From Thermoanaerobacter kivui (lineage in GTDB: Bacteria; Bacillota; Thermoanaerobacteria; Thermoanaerobacterales; Thermoanaerobacteraceae): a stretch of 64,000 nucleotides of DNA. The translations under genes were made by a program, and so were the position numbers. Under the pieces are notes generated by a model that did not search any database, had not been told where the DNA came from, and saw only the letters and a program-made list of their open reading frames with translations. Shown here in pieces: positions 41,859-48,735 of this stretch (positions are counted from its first letter, which is position 1; each line of letters starts with the position of its first letter). The stretch spans positions 87,501-151,500 of the forward strand of contig NZ_CP009170.1 in NCBI RefSeq assembly GCF_000763575.1, in the 5' to 3' direction.

Positions 41859-42329
41859 TTGAGCATTAAAGAAAAGCTGGAAGATCTTGCTGCAGGTTCA
41901 CCATGGGTTTACCGATTAAATACCGGTTCGTGTAATGGCTGTGATGTAGAGGTGGCTACTACCGTCTTATGTCCAAGGTATGATTTGTCAAGATTTGGTG
42001 TAAGACTGGTTGGAAGTCCTAAGCATGCTGATATTGTTCTGATTACAGGGCCTGTTACCGAAAGATGTAAAGATGCTGTCTTGAGGATATTAGAACAGGT
42101 GCCTGAACCAAGGGTAATTTTGACCATAGGGAATTGTCCAGCCTCGGGTAATGTTTATCAAGGTAGCTATTCCTTAGCGGGTCCTGTGAGTGAGTTAATA
42201 CCTGTTGATGTAAGCGTACTTGGCTGTCTACCAAGTCCCTGGGCAATAATTGATGGAGTTGTAAAGGCAAAGGAGATTTGGAAAAAGAAACTCAGAGAAT
42301 ATCAAATCAAGGAAAGAAAAGAGGGGTAA
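41859..42329 (+). CDS. Ech-type [NiFe] hydrogenase small subunit (EchC/HycG/NuoB family)
   Basis: About 156 residues. The four cysteines of the proximal [4Fe-4S] cluster are in GSCNGCDVE, GNCPASG and GCLPSP, as in group 4 hydrogenases and NuoB. It hands electrons to the NiFe site of the large subunit. TTG 41859 is chosen since GGGAGG lies 8 bases upstream; GTG 41850 overlaps that site. The next gene begins right after the stop codon. Confidence 0.93.
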   Translation: MSIKEKLEDLAAGSPWVYRLNTGSCNGCDVEVATTVLCPRYDLSRFGVRLVGSPKHADIVLITGPVTERCKDAVLRILEQVPEPRVILTIGNCPASGNVYQGSYSLAGPVSELIPVDVSVLGCLPSPWAIIDGVVKAKEIWKKKLREYQIKERKEG

Positions 42330-42860
42330 ATGATGTTAAAGACCATTGGAGCGGTTTTATCAGCTCTAAAAAAAGGCAGAGCTACGGTAAATTATCCATA
42401 TGAGCCTATAACTCCGCCACAAAATTATAGAGGAAAAGTGCAGTATGATTCTACAAAGTGTATTGGATGTGGTACATGTCAATATGTTTGTGGAGGAAAG
42501 GCTATAAAGATAGATACTTATAATGACCATTTTGATTATATTTTGTGGGATGCTGCATGCACAAGATGTGGTATGTGTGTGGAGTTTTGTCCGACAGGCG
42601 CATTGACGATGTCAGAAAATCTGCACAATGCTATATTAGGGGAAGAGATTTTAGAAAGAATTCATTACAAAAACATACCTTATGTGCGCTGTGATATATG
42701 CAAAAAATACATCAAACCTTTACCTGATGTTGTATATCAGGAAATTTTAAAAGGCAATAATTATGCCTTTAAGGAGAATGAGCATATATGTCCAGATTGC
42801 AGGAGAAAACTTCATGCAGAGAAATTATTTAAAGGTATAAATACTTTGGTCAATAGATAA
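42330..42860 (+). CDS. Hydrogenase 2x[4Fe-4S] ferredoxin-like subunit (EchF/HycF type) with C-terminal zinc-ribbon-like tail
   Basis: A 176-residue protein. Two cluster motifs are CIGCGTCQYVCGGKA and CTRCGMCVEFCPTGA. A C-terminal extension has CDICKKYI and CPDCRRKL, likely a metal ribbon not found in the shortest EchF proteins. It passes electrons toward the small subunit. Its ATG follows GAGGGG and directly abuts the small subunit stop; a second ATG follows at once. Confidence 0.9.
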   Translation: MMLKTIGAVLSALKKGRATVNYPYEPITPPQNYRGKVQYDSTKCIGCGTCQYVCGGKAIKIDTYNDHFDYILWDAACTRCGMCVEFCPTGALTMSENLHNAILGEEILERIHYKNIPYVRCDICKKYIKPLPDVVYQEILKGNNYAFKENEHICPDCRRKLHAEKLFKGINTLVNR

Positions 42861-42881
42861 ATGTAGAGGAGGTAATTATAG

Positions 42882-43373
42882 ATGTCTAAAAAAGTATTGT
42901 TTGAGCCTAACATATGTGTAGGCTGTGAAGAGTGTGTAAGGGCATGCGCAAGATGGCATGAAGGAGAGACAAATGCTTATGTAGAACAAGTAGGTGTTTA
43001 TAACATTCCTATGAGATGTATGCATTGTGCTGATGCACCCTGTGCCCAGATCTGTCCTGTTAAGGCGATTTCTATCAATGAAGATGGCATTGTGCTTGTG
43101 GATAAGAGCAAGTGTATAGGCTGCGGAAGCTGTTTGCTTGTTTGTCCTTTTGGTATACCAAGGATTGACCTTTCCTCAAAGATTATGAGAAAATGTGATC
43201 TTTGTATTGACAGACTGAAAGAAGGCAAGCAACCGGCTTGTGTTCAATTTTGTAGCGTAGGGGCATTGCAACTTGTTGATCCTGAGGAGATAGAAAAGAG
43301 AAGAAGACAGAAAGTTGCTTCAAAGCTTAATGAACTTCAGAATCAACCTAATGTTCTTCCGGAGGTGAAATAA
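42882..43373 (+). CDS. CooF/HycB-like polyferredoxin electron-transfer subunit
   Basis: A 163-residue protein with four [4Fe-4S] cluster motif sets, starting CVGCEECVRACARWH and CMHCADAPCAQICPVKA, then CIGCGSCLLVCPFG and CDLCIDRLK...CVQFC. This is the pattern of HycB/CooF/DmsB-type subunits, which link a hydrogenase to an electron-donating enzyme such as formate or CO dehydrogenase. No such enzyme gene is in the window. The standard six-gene Ech does not include it. AGAGGAGG precedes the ATG. Confidence 0.9.
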   Translation: MSKKVLFEPNICVGCEECVRACARWHEGETNAYVEQVGVYNIPMRCMHCADAPCAQICPVKAISINEDGIVLVDKSKCIGCGSCLLVCPFGIPRIDLSSKIMRKCDLCIDRLKEGKQPACVQFCSVGALQLVDPEEIEKRRRQKVASKLNELQNQPNVLPEVK

Positions 43374-43375
43374 CA

Positions 43376-43837
43376 ATGGTAAAATCAAAACTTTTGCCGC
43401 TAGATAAGATACTTTCTCAACTTGATAAGAGTGATAGGATTGCAATAGTCGCTTGTAACAACTGCGCAAGGGTTTGTGGAGTTGGTGGAAAAGAAAATGC
43501 TGAGAAGATGGAAGAGATATTGGATAAAGAGGGTTATAATGTTGTAAGTGTTTGTGATGTTATTGCAGCTTGTAATGCTTATTATTATGATGATGCAAAT
43601 ATCAGCCCTGCAGCAAATACAATTTTGGTGTTGAGTTGTCCATCAGGTATAAGACTTGTGAAGAGGTTGTTTACAGATAAAAAAGTTATTACTACAACAG
43701 AAATAGAAGGCGGTATAATTGCTTCACCAACTTTAGGAAGATACAAAGTTGTAGAAGTCTTTACTGGTAAAGAAGCTTTAAAAGGAAAAGAATACAAGAT
43801 TTATACTGATGTTGAATTGAAAGACACAAAGTTATAA
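43376..43837 (+). CDS. MetV-like cysteine-rich protein (MTHFR C-terminal-domain family), copy 1
   Basis: A 153-residue soluble protein. The N-terminal VACNNCARVCGVGGKENAEKM and later VVSVCDVIAACNAY and LVLSCPSGIR resemble MetV, the small iron-sulfur/zinc partner of methylene-tetrahydrofolate reductase MetF in acetogens. No metF is present. It starts two bases after the polyferredoxin stop, inside the hydrogenase operon. It is about 150 residues, shorter than MetV (about 200). It may link the hydrogenase to an outside redox partner. The family call is by pattern recognition and needs a profile search. Confidence 0.65.
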   Translation: MVKSKLLPLDKILSQLDKSDRIAIVACNNCARVCGVGGKENAEKMEEILDKEGYNVVSVCDVIAACNAYYYDDANISPAANTILVLSCPSGIRLVKRLFTDKKVITTTEIEGGIIASPTLGRYKVVEVFTGKEALKGKEYKIYTDVELKDTKL

Positions 43838-43855
43838 TAAAGGGGGAATGAAAAT

Positions 43856-44359
43856 ATGGAAATTGTTGTAAGAACAAAGACTTATGATGACCTCAAGGCA
43901 TGGTTAAAACCCGATGATAAGATAATTCTTATGAGCTGTAATGTATGTGCAAAAGGCTGTGGTGTTGGCGGAGAAAGAATACTTGAAAGATTGCAGAAGA
44001 AGCTTGAAAAGGACGGTTTTAATGTGATATATAGCACATTAGCTGGTTTTACATGCAACAGAGATATTTTAGAGGATTTGAAAACATGTCCTTTTACAGC
44101 TAAGTATTTCGAAGAGGCTACAGTGATTATTCCTATTGCATGTCATGATGGTATAGAGAATGTTGAGCATGTATTTACAGACAAAAGAGTATTTCATGGC
44201 TATAAGTCCTTGGGTGTAGGATCTGTTTCTGTAAAAGAAGGTATAAAATTAGAAATACCTTTTGATGCAAGCCTCATTGAAAAGCTTGGTATTGGTGAAG
44301 ATGGAATACCAATAAAGGATGCTGCTGCAAAACTTGGCTACTATACAGGTCCATTTTGA
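43856..44359 (+). CDS. MetV-like cysteine-rich protein, copy 2
   Basis: A 167-residue paralogue of the preceding protein. It shares the CxxCxxxCGVGGE core (MSCNVCAKGCGVGGERILERL), a mid cysteine (GFTCNRDIL, TCPFTAKYFEE) and the CHDGIENVE segment where copy 1 has CPSGIR. The two differ enough to be an old tandem duplication with separate roles. Its ATG follows AAAGGGGG. The 160 bases after it hold no gene that I can see. Confidence 0.65.
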   Translation: MEIVVRTKTYDDLKAWLKPDDKIILMSCNVCAKGCGVGGERILERLQKKLEKDGFNVIYSTLAGFTCNRDILEDLKTCPFTAKYFEEATVIIPIACHDGIENVEHVFTDKRVFHGYKSLGVGSVSVKEGIKLEIPFDASLIEKLGIGEDGIPIKDAAAKLGYYTGPF

Positions 44360-44528
44360 TATTATTAAATTTTAAAATGAATTTGAAACTGCTGAGTGTG
44401 CACTGGTGGATAGCTGTGTGTTATGCGGTAAATAATATTGTTTGGTGGTCATCACACGATGAAGCAGAAAGTTTTCATTTTTGTTAAAGGGTATTTGACA
44501 GTCCCGTTGTAAAAAAGGAGTGATGGAT

Positions 44529-45041
44529 TTGTACCCTAATTTAAAAGAAGCTTTGTTAAAGATTGTTGGGAAAGACGTAGAAGTTTTTGAGAGCAAGGGA
44601 AGTTATTGGGCGGTTCTTGAAGATGTCACAAAACTTAGAGAAATCGCAAAATGGATTAAAGCTATTCCTGGTAGGTGTGTTACAATTTCTCCTTTGATGA
44701 GAGATGAAATAAAAGAGCTTATATATATATTTGATTTTTATGAAGGTCCTACGTTTAATTTAAAAGTTAGATTTAAAAATGGAGAAGAAATTGATTCAAT
44801 AAGTGATATTTTAAAAAGTGCCTATTTTACCGAGTTGGAGTTGGCGGAAACGTGGGCTGTTCCTTATAGGAATTTGCCACAGATACGATGGGGAAGATGG
44901 ATATTAGAAGATACCATTGAGAAAGGTGTATTATATGCAGGACTATCCGAGACATTAAGTCCTGAAACCGAGACAAAAATGTGGCAAAAAATAAGAGAGA
45001 ATATAAAAATAAATGAGGAAAAAGGTGAAACCAATGGCTAA
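44529..45041 (+). CDS. Ech-type hydrogenase subunit (EchD/NuoC-like)
   Basis: About 170 residues. The C-terminal half (YFTELELAETWAVPYRNLP, RWGRWILEDTIEKGVLYAGL) and place directly before the large subunit fit the EchD/NuoC-type subunit, often poorly conserved. The start is uncertain: AAAGGAG ends at 44520, so TTG 44529 (8 bases on) fits this genome's spacing better than ATG 44523. Its end overlaps the large subunit start by 8 bases. Confidence 0.72.
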   Translation: MYPNLKEALLKIVGKDVEVFESKGSYWAVLEDVTKLREIAKWIKAIPGRCVTISPLMRDEIKELIYIFDFYEGPTFNLKVRFKNGEEIDSISDILKSAYFTELELAETWAVPYRNLPQIRWGRWILEDTIEKGVLYAGLSETLSPETETKMWQKIRENIKINEEKGETNG

Positions 45042-46116
45042 GTATGCATTGCCTATAGGACCAATTCATCCTGCCTTGGATGAACCCTTGTATTTCCGTT
45101 TTGAGATGGAAGGGGAAACAATTAAAAATACTGAGATCATGTTTGGTCATGTTCATCGAGGTATGGAAAAGCTTGCTATGACAAATACCATCTCACAGAA
45201 CGTCATACTCTGTGAGAGGACCTGTGGTCTTTGCTCAAGCAATCATGGTCTTTCATATTGCAGAGTTATGGAGACCATAGGAGATATAAAGGTGCCAGAA
45301 AGAGCTGAATATATAAGAGTGATAACTGATGAATTGAAAAGGATAGCCTCTCATGCGTTTGCAGTTGCACTTATTGCACACGTGATAGGTTTTGATACGC
45401 TGTTTTTATACGCATTCCAAGAAAGGGAAAAAGTATTGGATTTGATAGAGGCATTTACTGGAAATCGTTTCCACACAAGTGTAAATGTAATTGGCGGGGT
45501 AAAAAGGGATATAGATGAGGAGTTGGCAAATAGGATATCTAAAGACTTAGAGGAGTTTAAGCATAGTTGGGAAAAAGTTGCTGAGATTTATTCAACAGAT
45601 CCGAATATTTTGTCAAGGACAAAAAATGTGGGTGTGCTGACTAAAGAAAAGGCTATTGAATATGGTACAATGGGACCAATTGCAAGAGCCTCTGGGATAG
45701 CATTTGATGTAAGAAAGCAGAGTCCGTATCTTGTCTATGATGAGTTGGATTTTAAGCTTATAACCGAAACAAGTGGAGATGTTTATGCAAGGACAATGGT
45801 CCGAATAAGAGAAATTTTTGAGAGCATAAATCTAATACAACAATGTATCAAGAGAATGCCTAAAGGTCCTATAAATTTAGGATTAATCCCCAGGATACCG
45901 CCAGGTGAAGCATCTGTAAGGACTGAAGCACCTCGTGGCGAGCTTATATACTATGCAAGAACAAATGGAACTCAAAACCCTGTGCTTGTAAAATGGAGGG
46001 TGCCTTCTGTTGTAAATCTGCCTTCTTTGGTTGAGATGTTTAAAGAAAACAAGATAGCAGACATACCTGTAATAGTTGCTTCTATTGATCCATGTATTTC
46101 TTGTACTGAGAGATAA
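45034..46116 (+). CDS. Ech-type [NiFe] hydrogenase large subunit (EchE/HycE/NuoD family)
   Basis: About 360 residues. The NiFe ligands are in ERTCGLCSSNHG (first CxxC) and DPCISCTER at the very C-terminus (second CxxC). The protein ends at the R of this motif, with no cleavable tail, so no processing protease is needed. It is the catalytic subunit reducing protons to hydrogen or the reverse. ATG 45034 follows AAGGTGA. It precedes hypC. Confidence 0.94.
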   Translation: MAKYALPIGPIHPALDEPLYFRFEMEGETIKNTEIMFGHVHRGMEKLAMTNTISQNVILCERTCGLCSSNHGLSYCRVMETIGDIKVPERAEYIRVITDELKRIASHAFAVALIAHVIGFDTLFLYAFQEREKVLDLIEAFTGNRFHTSVNVIGGVKRDIDEELANRISKDLEEFKHSWEKVAEIYSTDPNILSRTKNVGVLTKEKAIEYGTMGPIARASGIAFDVRKQSPYLVYDELDFKLITETSGDVYARTMVRIREIFESINLIQQCIKRMPKGPINLGLIPRIPPGEASVRTEAPRGELIYYARTNGTQNPVLVKWRVPSVVNLPSLVEMFKENKIADIPVIVASIDPCISCTER

Positions 46117-46129
46117 GAAGGTGAATAAT

Positions 46130-46348
46130 ATGTGTATTGCTGTTCCTATGAAGATTTTAAGTATAGAGAATAACAAAGCAGTTGTAGAATTAGGCGGCAT
46201 AACAAGAAAGGCGAGAATTGATTTGATACCTGACCTAAAGGTTGGGGATTATGTAATTGTTTATGCAGGTTTTGCTATTGAAAAAGTTGATGAAAAAATG
46301 GCAAAAGAAGTTCAAGAAATTTTCGATGAAATACAAGAATATGAATAA
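46130..46348 (+). CDS. hypC: Hydrogenase maturation chaperone HypC, copy 1
   Basis: A 72-residue HypC with the diagnostic N-terminal MCIAVP and the EADLGG-like KARIDLIPDLKVGDYVIVYAGFA. The N-terminal cysteine holds the Fe(CN)2CO precursor with HypD. ATG 46130 follows AAGGTGA. It lies 13 bases after the large subunit stop and is probably co-transcribed with it. A second hypC is at 50994-51236. Confidence 0.95.
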   Translation: MCIAVPMKILSIENNKAVVELGGITRKARIDLIPDLKVGDYVIVYAGFAIEKVDEKMAKEVQEIFDEIQEYE

Positions 46349-46390
46349 GCTGTTGAAAAATTATAAATAAATTAAAAAATTAAGATAAGA

Positions 46391-46421
46391 ACTCCCCACC
46401 TGATGTTTAGGGTGGGGGTAG
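46391..46421. repeat. Stem-loop resembling an IS200/IS605 end
   Basis: ACTCCCCACC (46391-46400), a loop containing TGATGTTTA, and GGGTGGGG (46410-46417) form a GC-rich stem. Hairpins of the form cccacctga...tttagggtggg are common at ends of IS200/IS605-type elements. There is no transposase nearby, so this may be a solo end or just a terminator between hypC and hypA; there is no T run. Confidence 0.4.
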
Positions 46422-46453
46422 TTTATAACATAAAAGATGGGGGATAATTTTTA

Positions 46454-46795
46454 ATGCATGAGCTGAGCATAGCTGAAAATATATTATCAATTATTACAGG
46501 AGAGGCTAAAAAATACAATTTGAAAAAGATAAAAGAGATTACCGTAAAAGCGGGTGAACTTGCTGGTATCGTTCCGGAAAACCTTATATATTGTTTTGAG
46601 ATAATCAGCAAGGGTTCTATTGCCGAAGGAGCTGAAATCAAGATTGAAAGAGTGCCTTTAAAGGTATTGTGTCTTGATTGTGGTGAAGAGTTTGTGGCAT
46701 CTTTGCCAAACATACAATGTGTTAAGTGTGGCAGCAGAAATCTCAAGATTGTTGGGGGAAAAGAATTTTTTATTGAGAGTATGGAGGGTGAATGA
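46454..46795 (+). CDS. hypA: Hydrogenase nickel incorporation protein HypA
   Basis: A 113-residue protein starting MHELSIAENIL (the nickel-binding MHE) with the zinc site CLDCGEEF...IQCVKCGSRN. It inserts nickel into the large subunit together with HypB. Its stop is one base before hypB. Both length and order are as expected. Confidence 0.95.
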   Translation: MHELSIAENILSIITGEAKKYNLKKIKEITVKAGELAGIVPENLIYCFEIISKGSIAEGAEIKIERVPLKVLCLDCGEEFVASLPNIQCVKCGSRNLKIVGGKEFFIESMEGE

Positions 46796-46796
46796 A

Positions 46797-47459
46797 ATGG
46801 GGATTAAAGTACTTCGTAATATTTTTGAGAGCAATATAAAACGCAGTGATGAGTTAAAAAAGATTTTTAAAGAAAAAGGGATATATGTTATAAATGTCAT
46901 GGGTTCGCCAGGAGCAGGAAAGACAAGTGTTATAGTTGAGATTATAAAAAGCCTCAAGGATGATTTGAGGATAGGGGTTATTGAGGCAGATTGTGAAGGT
47001 AAGTATGATGCTGAAAAGATAGATAGTATGGGGATTCCTGTTGTTCAGTTGAATTCAGAAGGGGCATGTCATATTGAGGCGGTTTCGGTTGATAAAGCTA
47101 TGAGCAATTTCCCAACTTGGGATATTGACTTGCTTTTAATTGAAAATATTGGTAACCTTGTATGTCCTGCTGGATTTGAAATAGGGGAAGATTTGAGAAT
47201 GGTTATTTTAAGTGTCCCTGAGGGAGACGATAAAGTTGCTAAATACCCTTCTATGTTTTATAGATGTGATGTTATGGTTATAAATAAGATAGACGTGAAA
47301 GACTATTTTGATTTCAATATGCAGAGGATTTTAACAGATATTCAAGGCCTTAATCCTAAAGTAGAGGTTTTTCCTGTGTCTTGCAAAACAGAATATGGTA
47401 TTGACAAGCTTTCAGCGTGGATAAAAAGAAAGGTGCTGGATAAAAAGAAATCAAATTGA
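46797..47459 (+). CDS. hypB: Hydrogenase nickel incorporation GTPase HypB
   Basis: A 221-residue G3E GTPase with P-loop MGSPGAGKTSVI, the EADCEGKYD metal/switch region and NKID guanine motif. The histidine-rich or CxxCGC N-terminal nickel stretch of some HypB proteins is lacking, so it only has the GTPase-domain metal site (the C in GACHIEA and EADC). ATG 46797 is the start; a longer frame from 46674 overlaps hypA and is not used. Confidence 0.95.
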   Translation: MGIKVLRNIFESNIKRSDELKKIFKEKGIYVINVMGSPGAGKTSVIVEIIKSLKDDLRIGVIEADCEGKYDAEKIDSMGIPVVQLNSEGACHIEAVSVDKAMSNFPTWDIDLLLIENIGNLVCPAGFEIGEDLRMVILSVPEGDDKVAKYPSMFYRCDVMVINKIDVKDYFDFNMQRILTDIQGLNPKVEVFPVSCKTEYGIDKLSAWIKRKVLDKKKSN

Positions 47460-47567
47460 AATGGATTTTGAAAATTTACTTTGAATATTCAAAATTGGTT
47501 TGTCACCTGGATTGTTAAATTTTAAGCAATCAAAAAATAAGTATGATAGTTTTCAGGAGAAATAAAA

Positions 47568-47590
47568 AAAGGGGGATTATTTTCCCCTTT
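47568..47590 (-). terminator. Terminator of the amidohydrolase gene
   Basis: On the minus strand AAAGGGG pairs with CCCCTTT across an AT loop, followed by a T run, 3 bases after the amidohydrolase stop. It converges with hypB. Confidence 0.7.
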
Positions 47591-47592
47591 GC

Positions 47593-48444
47593 TCAATCAA
47601 TGTTCTTATCACTAAAGAGTATTTTATATGCATTTTCTCCGTTGATTTTCATTTTTTCTTCTTCGGTCAGATTTGTTTTGCTCCATTCCCTGTAATACCT
47701 CGCAGGAGACAGCAGAGGAAAATCACTTCCTAGCACGACCTTATCTAATACTCCTGCCGATCTTGCAGCTTCATATACCTGAGGTTTGTAAAGATAAGGA
47801 GATGCAGCGTTGTCGTAATATACATTTTTTAAATTTTTTCGCACTTCAGGCATTAGCTCATAGAAGAAAAGGCCTCCGCCCCAATGGGCGTATATGATTG
47901 TGTTTTCGGGATTATTTACTGCGAAGAGATAGGCTTGTTCAGGTCCCATTTTTCCTTTGCCGGGATAATAGTGACCTATAAGCTCGTTGGCGTGCATGAG
48001 GATGGGGAATTTAAGTTTTTGACATACGGCCGCAAATTTTCCAATTTCATCTTGTTTGCTTATATCAACATGGACAGCATCAGGTATTATTTCACCAACG
48101 CCTTTTAATCCTGCTTCAGCACAGCGTATAAGTTCTTTTTCCATTTCTGGGTGATTAGGGGGGACGATGGCAAAACCGATAAATCGGTCAGGATATCGCT
48201 TAACAACATCAATGATGTAATCATTAGCTTCCTTAGACATCCCCATATCTAAACATGAAAAGCCGAAAATTACAGATTTGTCTATACCTGTCTTATCCAT
48301 TTCCATTAGCACATCTTCTGCTGTGGCAAATTTAGCTTTAGGGTTCGAATGAAGGAGTTTAAAATGCGCGTCCCTTTCTATGTTCTTCTTAATGTCTTTT
48401 ATAAAATCAGGTGACAGGATATGCACATGCATGTCTATTTTCAT
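47593..48444 (-). CDS. Amidohydrolase 2 family (TIM-barrel) metal-dependent hydrolase or decarboxylase
   Basis: A 283-residue protein of the ACMSD/amidohydrolase-2 superfamily. The metal ligands fit: MHVHI at the N-terminus, ILMHANELIGHY in the middle and LGSDFPLL late. Substrates in the family are varied (decarboxylases, hydratases, lactonases). It is transcribed opposite to the hydrogenase genes, has its own extended -10 promoter (TGGTATAAT, minus strand 48488-48480) and splits hypAB from hypFCDE. Its link to hydrogenase maturation is unclear and probably accidental. Confidence 0.82.
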   Translation of the reverse strand: MKIDMHVHILSPDFIKDIKKNIERDAHFKLLHSNPKAKFATAEDVLMEMDKTGIDKSVIFGFSCLDMGMSKEANDYIIDVVKRYPDRFIGFAIVPPNHPEMEKELIRCAEAGLKGVGEIIPDAVHVDISKQDEIGKFAAVCQKLKFPILMHANELIGHYYPGKGKMGPEQAYLFAVNNPENTIIYAHWGGGLFFYELMPEVRKNLKNVYYDNAASPYLYKPQVYEAARSAGVLDKVVLGSDFPLLSPARYYREWSKTNLTEEEKMKINGENAYKILFSDKNID

Positions 48445-48563
48445 CGCAAAATCTCCACCTTTTTTATTTTTTTTTTATAATTATACCACAAAAAGATTGC
48501 AATAATAATAATTAGCAATAAAAAAGCCTGACCATTTTGAAAACCCCCTTTTTTTTTTTAAGA

Positions 48564-48621
48564 TTAAGTGTTAAACTTATATTATAGAGATTCTACTTTC
48601 TGTTAATATTTTAACACTTAA
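48564..48621. promoter_or_regulatory. 12-bp inverted repeat in the amidohydrolase-hypF interval
   Basis: TTAAGTGTTAAA (48564-48575) and its exact reverse complement (48610-48621) are 34 bases apart. They lie upstream of hypF and could be a regulator binding site or a stem. The rest of the 290-base interval shows only AT-rich sequence and a GGAGGG ribosome site for hypF. Confidence 0.4.
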
Positions 48622-48735
48622 ATTTTATCATAAAAAGGGTAATTTCCATTATGATGGAATACAAGCTTTGAATCCAGATGCACCAATCTTTTAAGTTTCT
48701 GCAAGGACTGGAGAAGGCTTTGGAGGGTTTGCAAA

